Position numbers and translations under genes: made by a program. A model generated the notes under the pieces. It ran no database searches, had not been told where the DNA came from, and saw only the letters and a list, made by a program, of their open reading frames with translations. A stretch of 10,675 bases of DNA. It comes from Cyclobacteriaceae bacterium. GTDB taxonomy: Bacteria > Bacteroidota > Bacteroidia > Cytophagales > Cyclobacteriaceae. Location: NCBI GenBank assembly GCA_025363495.1, contig JANYDR010000291.1:1-10675 (forward strand), given 5' to 3'. Of this stretch, positions 1 through 7,411 are shown in pieces. The number at the start of each line of letters is the position of its first letter. Within the stretch, counting starts at the first letter, position 1.

Positions 1-40
1 CTTTGCGCAGATCGTTAATCAGCTTGGGTAATTTGTTACA

Positions 41-89
41 GGATACCGGATCCAGGTTACCGGTGACTGGGAACCTGCGACCAGTATTC
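41..89. repeat. Degenerate 7-bp-periodic tandem repeat
   Basis: From 41 the sequence divides into seven consecutive 7-mers: ggatacc, ggatcca, ggttacc, ggtgact, gggaacc, tgcgacc, agtattc. The first five begin with GG and most end in ACC or a close variant, giving a rough consensus GGWTACC. The tract ends just before the stop codon of the lytic transglycosylase gene (91-93). The rest of 1-90 shows no supportable gene. A plus-strand frame ends at a TAA at 29-31 after only nine visible codons, too little to identify. The periodicity is seen directly. That it is a dispersed intergenic repeat family is inference. Confidence 0.5.
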
Positions 90-90
90 C

Positions 91-1527
91 CTACACTTCC
101 GCTATATGAATCTTATACTCCTCATATCTATTCAACACGTCTCGCACATAGTTAACCGGTTCTTCACATTTACAATAACCAGCCACCACCACCGGATCAC
201 GATAATATTTTGGATTGGATTTTTGTTTGAGGTATACCTCAACATTTTCCCATTTGGAAGGATCCTTTCCATATTTTCTGGCAAGATGACGCGCATCAAC
301 AATATGTGAAAGTCCAGCATTGTAGGAAGAGAGCACAAACTTAAGTCGCTCATTTTTGTCCGTTATATATTTACTCCAAAGCTTATCAAGATATTTAAGA
401 TACCGAACGCCGGCCCGGAGGCTTTGATAAGGATTGGTGCGGTCCGCGGCACCAAATTGTTCCGCAGTGCCCGGCATAAGCTGCATAAGGCCGACAGCAC
501 CAGCCCATGATGAAGCATCGGGTTGAAAATTAGATTCCTGATAAACAACAGATGCAAGCAATCGCCAGTCCCAACCCAGAATCTTTGCCTCTCTTTTTAT
601 TTGCTCATCATAGGGAGAAAGCTTGTTGCCACCAAAAGAGGAGTAATCGCTTGTGATCCTTATTTGAGAAGACCTTGGATTGTTGAAATATTTATTAAAT
701 AAAACTCTGAATTTCCCACTTCGCTTTAATTCTTTCATCCATTGATTTACAGCAATCATTAGATCGGGAGAATTTTTTCTGACAGCCCATGCTATTTGCT
801 GGGGCGCACTCAATTCTGTATTAATATCCAGGTTGGGATAATAAATTGCATTTACCATGGCAATGGTCTGGTCTGTGACGGTATACTGAATTTCCCCCAT
901 GGCAACCTTCTTGATAAGTGATTCCGTTTCGGCAGAAGCACTGTCCTCATGAATAATAATTCTCTCCGCAAATCCCTTCGAAAGACTGTCGAGGTGCCTT
1001 TTGAAAGAAGATTCTTTCATTACATGAACTTCCTTACCTACCAGTTCAGCGGTCTTCCGGATCATAGTTCGTTCCAATTGTTTTGGTGGCATCCTCCGCC
1101 AGTTTGCAGGTTTTTTTTGAACAAGCACTTGCCTAGTGTTGAATTGCGGCTCGGTAAATGAAAAGTAATTTGTTCGCTCAGGAGTAATCGTCAAAGGAAA
1201 TGCGATCAGGTCTCCCTCGCCTTTATTAAGCAGATCAATGGATTGCTCGATGCCACTGATCACTTTAATTTTTAATTTGAGATTTAAATAACGGGTAAGG
1301 TTTTGAAGCAACTCATATTCGTAGCCCATTGGCTGACCGCGATAAATAAAATAACTAATAGAATTATTGTCAACTATTGCCTGCAAAAAGCCCCGTTCTT
1401 TTATTTGCCCAAGGTCAACCTGTACTTCAGGTTCCTGCGAGAAGTCCTTACTGTTGCTTTGAGGGGAACAATCTGCCAATAACAAGGCCACCACGAGGGC
1501 TGAGGAGAGATAAACCGGTCTTGGCAT
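91..1527 (-). CDS. mltF: MltF-type membrane-bound lytic transglycosylase (SBP_bac_3 + SLT domains)
   Basis: Probable periplasm-facing lipoprotein that cleaves the beta-1,4 MurNAc-GlcNAc bond of peptidoglycan, leaving 1,6-anhydro-MurNAc ends. The 478 residues follow the MltF order. A signal peptide ends at Cys20, then comes a family-3 solute-binding-like domain at about 40-285 that in MltF regulates activity. A soluble lytic transglycosylase (SLT) domain spans about 305-440. The SLT motifs are clear: catalytic Glu331 in YQESNF, GAVGLMQLMPGTA at 343-355, and SYNAG at 401-405. Length is close to E. coli MltF (about 518 aa). The ATG at 1525-1527 gives a sensible short signal peptide. The lipobox reads L-A-D-C, with Asp instead of the usual Gly/Ala/Ser at -1, so lipidation is uncertain. 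The gene stands alone, divergent from the MBL-fold gene. A weak -7-like box (CATTTTTG, minus strand, 1575-1582) may serve it. Confidence 0.92.
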   Translation of the reverse strand: MPRPVYLSSALVVALLLADCSPQSNSKDFSQEPEVQVDLGQIKERGFLQAIVDNNSISYFIYRGQPMGYEYELLQNLTRYLNLKLKIKVISGIEQSIDLLNKGEGDLIAFPLTITPERTNYFSFTEPQFNTRQVLVQKKPANWRRMPPKQLERTMIRKTAELVGKEVHVMKESSFKRHLDSLSKGFAERIIIHEDSASAETESLIKKVAMGEIQYTVTDQTIAMVNAIYYPNLDINTELSAPQQIAWAVRKNSPDLMIAVNQWMKELKRSGKFRVLFNKYFNNPRSSQIRITSDYSSFGGNKLSPYDEQIKREAKILGWDWRLLASVVYQESNFQPDASSWAGAVGLMQLMPGTAEQFGAADRTNPYQSLRAGVRYLKYLDKLWSKYITDKNERLKFVLSSYNAGLSHIVDARHLARKYGKDPSKWENVEVYLKQKSNPKYYRDPVVVAGYCKCEEPVNYVRDVLNRYEEYKIHIAEV

Positions 1528-1597
1528 TATTGAAAGTACGGAAAAGGGGCAAAAAATAAAAAGATGAAATAGCTCAAAAATGCATTTGATTTAAGAA

Positions 1598-1665
1598 TTG
1601 AACCGCATAGGAACATAGATCACATAGTTGTGTAAGCTCAGAGGCTATGTTACTATGTGGTTCAA
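1598..1665. repeat. CATAG-rich intergenic palindrome (REP-like)
   Basis: Inverted repeat with 21-bp arms at 1598-1618 and 1645-1665 matching at 19 of 21 positions around a 26-bp centre. Each arm is itself built of CATAG-containing units about 8 bp apart: CATAG copies occur at 1606-1610, 1614-1618 and 1623-1627, with CTATG copies at 1645-1649 and 1653-1657. RNA from either strand would fold into a long hairpin. It sits in the 271-bp spacer between divergent mltF and the MBL-fold gene, away from both start codons. There is no U-tract of the kind a simple terminator would need, although a short A-run follows the right arm. It resembles dispersed palindromic repeats of Bacteroidota genomes, but that is recollection and not checked. 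Confidence 0.7.
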
Positions 1666-1784
1666 AAAATTACGAATCCGCAATTAGCTTGCTTACCATT
1701 CGTGAAAAAATTACTACTAGATAATTTTATTCGATAATAAAGGAGCCGTTGAAAGTGATTAATCAAATAACTTTACAACTACTT

Positions 1785-1802
1785 ATGAAACATCTGTCAT
1801 GA
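1785..1802 (+). other. Possible 5-codon upstream ORF overlapping the MBL gene start
   Basis: An ATG AAA CAT CTG TCA TGA reading (MKHLS-stop) lies directly before the MBL-fold gene. Its TGA overlaps that gene's ATG as ATGA (1799-1802), the geometry typical of translational coupling. No ribosome-binding site is evident for either start, as is usual in Bacteroidota. It could equally be chance. The same ATG cannot start the main protein because it is in another frame and stops at once. Confidence 0.25.
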
Positions 1803-3040
1803 TTAGGTTAACAATATTCCTCCATCTACTAACCTCAGTTTCCATCGCGCAAACTCAAGATCTTCCAATCTGGAAAGAAGGATTTCTTGATATTCATCAC
1901 ATCAGCACGGGCTCTGGTAACGCCACTTTTTTCATTTTTCCAGACGGGACAACTATGCTGTTCGACGCAGGGGATGTTGATCGTAAATCGAGGCTGAAGG
2001 TTCCCAATCCTCTAAAAGCATCTCCCCATTTGCCAAATGATTCAATTAGCGCAGCTCAATGCATCGTTAATTATATCAATCAGGTGTATCCATCCATTAA
2101 ACATGTTGACTATGGTGTGATCTCTCACTTTCACACCGATCATTTCGGCAGCATAAATGAACAGTCGAAGCTATCGTCAAAGGGAAGCTATTATCTATCG
2201 GGTATTACGGAAGTAAATGAACATCTTCCTTTTAAGAAGATCATTGATCGAAACTACCCGATGTATAATTATCCTGTGGACATAAAAACAAAGTCGTTTG
2301 ATAAGGAGTCATTCGTCAATTACACATCTTTCATAAATTCGCAATCCGGTAAAAAAAATCTAACGGCGGAAGCATTAAAAACAGGAAGCAAAACACAGAT
2401 ACTTCAGTTATTCAAGCCGGCTAAATATCCTTCCTTTCTGGTAAGAAACATTAAATCCAATGGTGAGCTTTGGTCTGGCGATGGTGAGAAGACTATCAAA
2501 ATAATTCCCGACACTCTGCTTCTAAAGGATTACAATGAAAATCCACTGAGCATTGCACTAAAAATCAGTTACGGAAAATTTGACTATTTCACTGGTGGAG
2601 ATATGACTGGCCTTCAGGGTTTTGGCTTACCAGGTTGGTTTGATACAGAAACACCGGTTGCTAAGGTAACAGGTACCGTTGAAGCGCTATCGCTTAATCA
2701 TCATGGTGTACGGGATGCATCCAATGAATTTTTTCTAAGGAAATTGACCCCGCAAGTGATTGTACAGCAGTCCTGGAGCTCCAATCATCCGGGTGAAGAA
2801 GTTCTGCATCGGTTGATCTCACCGTTCTTCCCGGGCAAAAGAGATATTTTCGCTACCTACATTCACGAAGAAACTATAACTACTTACGGACGGTGGCTTG
2901 ATGAGAATTATCTCTCAAAGCATGGTCATATTGTAATCAGGGTGGCGCCTGAAGGCAACTCTTTTTACGTGTATATACTTGAAGATACCGCGGCTAAGCT
3001 AAAATTGAAAAAGATCTTTGGACCTTACGAAGCAAAATGA
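1799..3040 (+). CDS. Secreted ComEC-type metallo-beta-lactamase-fold hydrolase
   Basis: 413-residue metallohydrolase of unknown substrate. The N-terminus (MIRLTIFLHLLTSVSIAQ) is a Sec signal peptide with likely cleavage at SIA-Q, so the protein is probably periplasmic or secreted. The fold is shown by the first strand pair with TMLFDAGD near 62-69, the metal-binding HFHTDH at 110-115, TGGDM with Asp268 as the likely bridging metal ligand, and NHHG at 300-303. The spacing and the LSIALKISYG...TGGDM and HHG motifs resemble the C-terminal MBL domain of the DNA-uptake channel ComEC and free-standing ComEC/Rec2-like proteins, not class B beta-lactamases. There are no membrane segments after the signal. 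The gene converges with the GDPD gene, their stop codons only 3 bp apart, so the two are not co-transcribed. Nuclease or phosphodiesterase activity is plausible but inferred. Confidence 0.85.
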   Translation: MIRLTIFLHLLTSVSIAQTQDLPIWKEGFLDIHHISTGSGNATFFIFPDGTTMLFDAGDVDRKSRLKVPNPLKASPHLPNDSISAAQCIVNYINQVYPSIKHVDYGVISHFHTDHFGSINEQSKLSSKGSYYLSGITEVNEHLPFKKIIDRNYPMYNYPVDIKTKSFDKESFVNYTSFINSQSGKKNLTAEALKTGSKTQILQLFKPAKYPSFLVRNIKSNGELWSGDGEKTIKIIPDTLLLKDYNENPLSIALKISYGKFDYFTGGDMTGLQGFGLPGWFDTETPVAKVTGTVEALSLNHHGVRDASNEFFLRKLTPQVIVQQSWSSNHPGEEVLHRLISPFFPGKRDIFATYIHEETITTYGRWLDENYLSKHGHIVIRVAPEGNSFYVYILEDTAAKLKLKKIFGPYEAK

Positions 3041-3043
3041 CGA

Positions 3044-3877
3044 TTATCTGATCTTCTGAGAAACATCCACTGGAAAATCCGTTATCAGAATATCAATCTT
3101 TCCCTTTTTAACGAACTCCAGATAAAAATCGCGGGTCAGGGGATTAATATTTTTCATCGCACTTTCGCTGACATCCGTCATCACCATCATCAGATTATTC
3201 TTTAATTCAGATATCAGATTCTGAGGAGTAGCTTTATTGATATACGCGATTAATTTATTTGTTGGAATATCCTGTTCCTTTATTATGGCCCAATCTCCTT
3301 CGTTCTTTATTAAACATGATATTCTGACGTCGTGTGATAAATCGTATACTTTTTTTGTATCCGTTGGCTTAAAAGTTAACACTATGACTTTATGAGCTAA
3401 CTTTTCACTGGCCAACTTGCGAATCGTCTCAGCCCATACATCGCCTTTTATATCAAGCATCAGCACAGCATTCTTCGTTTTAACAAAATTCAAAAGGGAA
3501 TCAAGTGTTGGTATTCGTTCATTCGTTAACTCTCCCCTGGAATTCTTTAAAAATAATGATTTGATGTAATCGTCTGATAGTTCCTCAATGAATCCATGGC
3601 CATTAGTCGTTCGATCTACGGATTCATCGTGTAAAATGAATAGCGTCCCGTTGCTGCTCTTGCGAACATCTATTTCTACAATAACCGGCGATGATTTACA
3701 ATTCTTTACGGTGTAATCAACAGCAGCAAATGAATTCTCAGGAAGCTTATCATAAAATCCTCCCCTATGTCCACAAATCAATGGCAGGATTTGCTTTTTT
3801 GAAGCCTCACCTTCTTTAACCTGCGCCATAGAGGCTAGTTTAATGCAAGTCAGAAAAAAAATAAATACTCGTCTCAT
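3044..3877 (-). CDS. Exported glycerophosphodiester phosphodiesterase (GDPD family)
   Basis: Predicted to hydrolyse glycerophosphodiesters, from phospholipid deacylation or similar diesters, to an alcohol plus glycerol-3-phosphate. From the ATG at 3875-3877 the protein is 277 residues, with a Sec signal peptide MRRVFIFFLTCIKLASMAQ. Family hallmarks, numbered from that ATG, are GHRGG with catalytic His37, PEN at 46-48, the acidic metal ligands in VEIDV (Glu68, Asp70), HDESVDRTTNG with His83, and LDIKGD near 141-146. The C-terminal LITDFP matches the closing strand of this TIM barrel. A longer reading begins at a GTG at 3892, but that codon lies inside the receptor's terminator hairpin, so the ATG is preferred. 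The ATG directly abuts the terminator's T-run, leaving no ordinary 5' leader. Expression would need read-through from the receptor gene or a promoter overlapping the hairpin. Confidence 0.9.
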   Translation of the reverse strand: MRRVFIFFLTCIKLASMAQVKEGEASKKQILPLICGHRGGFYDKLPENSFAAVDYTVKNCKSSPVIVEIDVRKSSNGTLFILHDESVDRTTNGHGFIEELSDDYIKSLFLKNSRGELTNERIPTLDSLLNFVKTKNAVLMLDIKGDVWAETIRKLASEKLAHKVIVLTFKPTDTKKVYDLSHDVRISCLIKNEGDWAIIKEQDIPTNKLIAYINKATPQNLISELKNNLMMVMTDVSESAMKNINPLTRDFYLEFVKKGKIDILITDFPVDVSQKIR

Positions 3878-3909
3878 AAAAAAAAGAAGCACCCGTTACC
3901 GGATGCTTC
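3878..3909 (-). terminator. Rho-independent terminator after the TonB-dependent receptor
   Basis: On the minus strand a hairpin at 3909-3886 pairs GAAGCA with TGCTTC. After one mismatch there are three more pairs and a four-base loop, and then eight T residues (3885-3878). It starts 23 bp after the receptor stop codon at 3933-3935. The T-run ends at the base immediately before the ATG of the GDPD gene. Confidence 0.85.
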
Positions 3910-3932
3910 TTTACATGAATTACAAAAGACTG

Positions 3933-6900
3933 TTAGTTAAATGTATAACGGATACCGGCTTGTGCCTGCCAAACGTTATCAAGTGTAATACTCTTTACAA
4001 AAGAATCCTTAATAAGAACAGTTTGCGTTGTTCCATCAGAATTCTTGAAAGTTTGAGTTGCAAGCTTATAAGTCACCACTCCACCCACTGGCGCCGGACC
4101 TGTTGTCACAGTCGGCGTAATTGGCTGAGCAATGTTACCGGATCCGCTTGTGCTAACCCAACCCACTCCGTAGTGATTATTAATTAAGTTACCAGCATTG
4201 AGGATATCAAGACGAATCTGCAACGTGTTTCTTCTGCCTTTAGGACCAGTCTTGATAAAAAATTCCTGAACAACTGAAAAGTCAAAACGGGTTAACCATG
4301 GGAGGTAGCCGCCATTTCTTTCTGCATACTGTCCTCTTCTGCTTTTCAGGTAAGGGTTATTGTCAATAAAAGCATTGTAAGCGGCAGCCTGTTGTGCTGG
4401 CGTAAACGTTACTGGCACACCACCGGAGGTAGTGGTTAATGGAGCAAAGTTAATTTCAGTAGCTGCATCCTTTGGAATGTATATAAGATCATTGTTTGAC
4501 TGACCATCACCATTCAAATCGGAACCATACACATACGATACTTTAGCTCCACTCTGTGAAATCATACCAAGAGTAACCATCGTGGCTGCACCAAATTCAC
4601 CACCGTATTCTTTCCTGTAGTTGACATAACCTACTACTTTGTGGCGTAAATCGTTATCTGCATAAGATGTTTGTAAATAGTTCTGACCGACTGTTGTTGG
4701 CATGTTAGCCTGAACTGTACTTCCAACAGATTGAATGTCTCTCGCTAATCCGTAAGTATAACCTAACATTCCACCAAATCCATTCTTAGCTGGCTTAACA
4801 ATTTTTGCCGTAAATGTGTAGGAATTACCTGCCTGATAATTCTTTAAAACAAACACGTTTCCAATGTTTGAATTATAATACCTGGCCTGATTCACGGTAT
4901 TAGCTGCTCCTGATCCAGTGCTGGCTACTCCATAAGCTGGAAAAGTTCCACGATTGTCGCTACCCGCCAATGTTCCGTTCGGTCCTTTCAGGTTAGCATC
5001 AATATAACGTAAGGCCTGGATGTTTTGATTGTAAATCACTTCACCAGTTGCAATTAAACCATAAGGCAATTTTTGGTCAACGGCAAGATTTGACTTCCAA
5101 ACCATGGGGTTTTTCAAATCATTGTCAGTAGCGTTTACAGCGTAAGGAGCAAGCTTCGTAATATCAGGGCTTGCCGGCGAGCCTAATCCATTTGGAAGAG
5201 TTTTTGGGTCAGTCCTGAAAGGATATGCAGTAGTGTTGGTGGCTGTTATTACGGCAGTATTTACACCATTGTTACCAAGCTGATTTGAAACCAATACTTC
5301 CGGAATTCTTGAAACAAAAATACCTGTACCTCCACGGATCTGGGTTTTTTTATCACCGCTTATATCATAATTAAATCCAGCTCGAGGGGATAACAAAAGA
5401 CGCGTCTTCGGAAAAGCGCCGGTATTAACTGAATAATTGTTGCCATTTTCATCCCTGAATGGAACCATTGCAGTAGGCGTTGTTGCTGTAAGCCCCACAA
5501 CCGGGTTGTAGAAATCAGCTGCAGTCGAGTTATCGTAGGCGATTACGTCGGCACGGATTCCATAATTCAATTTGAATTTCTCATTTACCTGGAATTCGTC
5601 CTGAACATAGAAGCTGTAAGTATTTACTTTCAACTGCTGCAAAGGCTCAACTCCTCCCGGTAATAGTGAGTAGCGAAGATTATACTGCTTTATAGATACT
5701 GGTGACGTCGTTGCATTAGGATTATTAATGAAATCTGTTGCCGCCGCCTTGAAGTCCGCAATGGAATTATAAACATAGACACCATTTGAAGAAGGGAAGA
5801 ACACGTTGTTAGAAAGAAAGTGTTCAAATGACAAGCCCGCTGTCAGTGTGTGCTTTCCGGCAAAGTAAGTAAGATTGTCTGTAAAGTTTAAAGTAGAATA
5901 ATTTAGCTTATTACTTGGAGTAAATGGATCAAAACCAATCGATGTATAGGTTGTCCCAGCGCTAAGAATATCGATCGTTGGAAACAAACCCGTTCTGTAA
6001 GTTCTGTCTTCATTCTGATAATTGTACGTAGCAAGGAACTTATTGGCAAATTTTGATCCGAAATTAGAGTTCAACTCTGCCGCAATAGACCGTGTGTTGT
6101 CCTTAATGATATATCCTGAATTTTGAGGAGAAAGGGCAAGTGCGCTATTGGTTCTGTTTCCGTTTCCTGCAGTGTTACTGCTATTACTGTTGCTGATGAT
6201 TTGATCTGCCTGTGAATCATGAGACGAGTAACGAACTGATAATTTATGCTTGGAGCTTATGTTATAGTCTATGCGAATGAGACCTTTTTTACTCGTTATC
6301 TGATTATTGAAATTATCAACTGCTCCAATATCAAATTTAAAATTGGTCTTCATGAAATTGCCTAAATCAGTCATGTCTGCCGTTGTTACACGAGACAGGT
6401 TTCCGGTCGCGCCGTTTTGAGTTGTAACAAAGTCCAGAGCCGGTTTACTGCTGACAAACGACTCATAATTTACAAAGAAGAACAACTTGTCCTTGATCAG
6501 CGGACCGCCAAGACGAAACCCAACTGTGTTTTCCAACAAACTTACAGGTGGCAACGCCTGACCATCGGCAGTCGTACCCACCATGTTTCTTTGACTGTTA
6601 CGGTAAAGATCATAAACCGATCCCTGGAACTCATTTGTTCCTGAACGTGTAACGGCATTTATGTTTGCGCCACCAAAACCTGATTGCAGAACACTGAACG
6701 GAGTTACGTTCAACTGAACTTCATCCAATGCATCCAATGATATGGGAGTAGTTCCGGTACGACCACCCGCCTGTGATGAGCTTCCTAATCCGAAACCATT
6801 ATTAAAAACCGCACCATCAATTGTAAAGTTGTTGAAACGACTGTCCTGACCTGCAAAAGACGAACCATCCGAACCACCTCCATACAAATTGTATTTCAAA

Positions 6901-7367
6901 ATACTATTTACCGTTCTGGAAATAGTTGGAGTGCTATTCAACATGCTTTTATCAAATGACTGTGCCGCACCTGTACGGTCCGTGCTAAACACGTCGTTTC
7001 TGTCAGATGACACAACAATTTCATCCAACTCAGCGCTCTGATCTACTAACTTCGCATTTACATCGGCAGCAACACCAAGGCTCAGATAAATGCCTTCAAT
7101 CACATGCTCTTTGTATCCTATAAAACTGATTTTAACAGTGTATGGACCGCCAATACGCATACCTGGAATAGTGTAACGGCCATCATTGACCGCTGCAGTT
7201 CCATAAGTCGTTCCGGAAGGAGTATGCGTCGCAACAACGGTTGCTCCGGGCAAAGCCTCCCCCTTGGAGTCGGTAACAGTCCCCTTTATGGAGGATGTCG
7301 TAACCTGTGCATACAGACCAACTGTACACAATAGCATCACGACTGTTAGTAGTAAAAGTTTTCTCAT
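3933..7367 (-). CDS. Oar-like TonB-dependent outer-membrane receptor
   Basis: 1144-residue outer-membrane beta-barrel transporter energised by TonB; substrate unknown. From the ATG at 7365-7367 it has a signal peptide (MRKLLLLTVVMLLCTVGLYA-Q). A carboxypeptidase-regulatory-like domain follows at about 25-110 (IKGTVTDSKGEALPGATV), then a TonB-box-like LDEIVVSS near 114-121. The plug domain, about 125-250, includes NNFTIDGA at 179-186 and NINAVTRSGTNEF at 235-247. The remainder is barrel, ending in GIRYTFN with a terminal aromatic residue. The plug motifs are those of the Oar-like group, not SusC; no SusD partner is adjacent, arguing against a glycan-utilisation pair. A longer reading from a TTG at 7406 is rejected because that codon lies inside the predicted promoter. 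The GDPD gene follows on the same strand behind a terminator, so any functional link through phosphodiester uptake is speculative. Confidence 0.93.
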   Translation of the reverse strand: MRKLLLLTVVMLLCTVGLYAQVTTSSIKGTVTDSKGEALPGATVVATHTPSGTTYGTAAVNDGRYTIPGMRIGGPYTVKISFIGYKEHVIEGIYLSLGVAADVNAKLVDQSAELDEIVVSSDRNDVFSTDRTGAAQSFDKSMLNSTPTISRTVNSILKYNLYGGGSDGSSFAGQDSRFNNFTIDGAVFNNGFGLGSSSQAGGRTGTTPISLDALDEVQLNVTPFSVLQSGFGGANINAVTRSGTNEFQGSVYDLYRNSQRNMVGTTADGQALPPVSLLENTVGFRLGGPLIKDKLFFFVNYESFVSSKPALDFVTTQNGATGNLSRVTTADMTDLGNFMKTNFKFDIGAVDNFNNQITSKKGLIRIDYNISSKHKLSVRYSSHDSQADQIISNSNSSNTAGNGNRTNSALALSPQNSGYIIKDNTRSIAAELNSNFGSKFANKFLATYNYQNEDRTYRTGLFPTIDILSAGTTYTSIGFDPFTPSNKLNYSTLNFTDNLTYFAGKHTLTAGLSFEHFLSNNVFFPSSNGVYVYNSIADFKAAATDFINNPNATTSPVSIKQYNLRYSLLPGGVEPLQQLKVNTYSFYVQDEFQVNEKFKLNYGIRADVIAYDNSTAADFYNPVVGLTATTPTAMVPFRDENGNNYSVNTGAFPKTRLLLSPRAGFNYDISGDKKTQIRGGTGIFVSRIPEVLVSNQLGNNGVNTAVITATNTTAYPFRTDPKTLPNGLGSPASPDITKLAPYAVNATDNDLKNPMVWKSNLAVDQKLPYGLIATGEVIYNQNIQALRYIDANLKGPNGTLAGSDNRGTFPAYGVASTGSGAANTVNQARYYNSNIGNVFVLKNYQAGNSYTFTAKIVKPAKNGFGGMLGYTYGLARDIQSVGSTVQANMPTTVGQNYLQTSYADNDLRHKVVGYVNYRKEYGGEFGAATMVTLGMISQSGAKVSYVYGSDLNGDGQSNNDLIYIPKDAATEINFAPLTTTSGGVPVTFTPAQQAAAYNAFIDNNPYLKSRRGQYAERNGGYLPWLTRFDFSVVQEFFIKTGPKGRRNTLQIRLDILNAGNLINNHYGVGWVSTSGSGNIAQPITPTVTTGPAPVGGVVTYKLATQTFKNSDGTTQTVLIKDSFVKSITLDNVWQAQAGIRYTFN

Positions 7368-7403
7368 AGGTTTGGTGTTTAGTGACTTGGATTTTTCAGG
7401 CAG

Positions 7404-7411
7404 CAAAAGTA
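7404..7411 (-). promoter_or_regulatory. Bacteroidota -7 box for the TonB-dependent receptor
   Basis: The minus strand reads TACTTTTG, an exact match to the TAnnTTTG -7 element used by the Bacteroidota primary sigma factor. It lies about 36 bp upstream of the ATG at 7367, giving a leader of roughly 30 nt. No good TTTG -33 element is seen at the expected distance, so this is a half-supported promoter. It overlaps the alternative TTG start at 7406, favouring the downstream ATG. Confidence 0.45.

Noticed and set aside
1..90. Tail of a plus-strand gene (FAQIVNQLG then TAA at 29-31) or a minus-strand frame through the same bases
   Set aside because: Only nine plus-strand codons are visible, the minus frame has no start codon, and neither matches a family I recognise.
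1799..3040. Beta-lactamase resistance gene
   Set aside because: The motif set (HFHTDH, TGGDM, NHHG) fits ComEC-like MBL proteins; it lacks the class B beta-lactamase pattern.
3030..3060. Bidirectional terminator between the convergent MBL-fold and GDPD genes
   Set aside because: The stops are 3 bp apart and no stable hairpin with a T-run is visible.
3878..3892. GTG start for the GDPD gene at 3892
   Set aside because: It lies inside the terminator hairpin and adds five residues (MLLFF) before a normal signal peptide start.
3933..7367. SusC-type receptor of a polysaccharide utilisation locus
   Set aside because: No SusD-like gene, glycosidase or sigma/anti-sigma pair is nearby, and plug motifs look Oar-like.
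7368..7406. TTG start extending the receptor by 13 residues
   Set aside because: The codon overlaps the TACTTTTG promoter element, and the ATG at 7367 gives a standard signal peptide.
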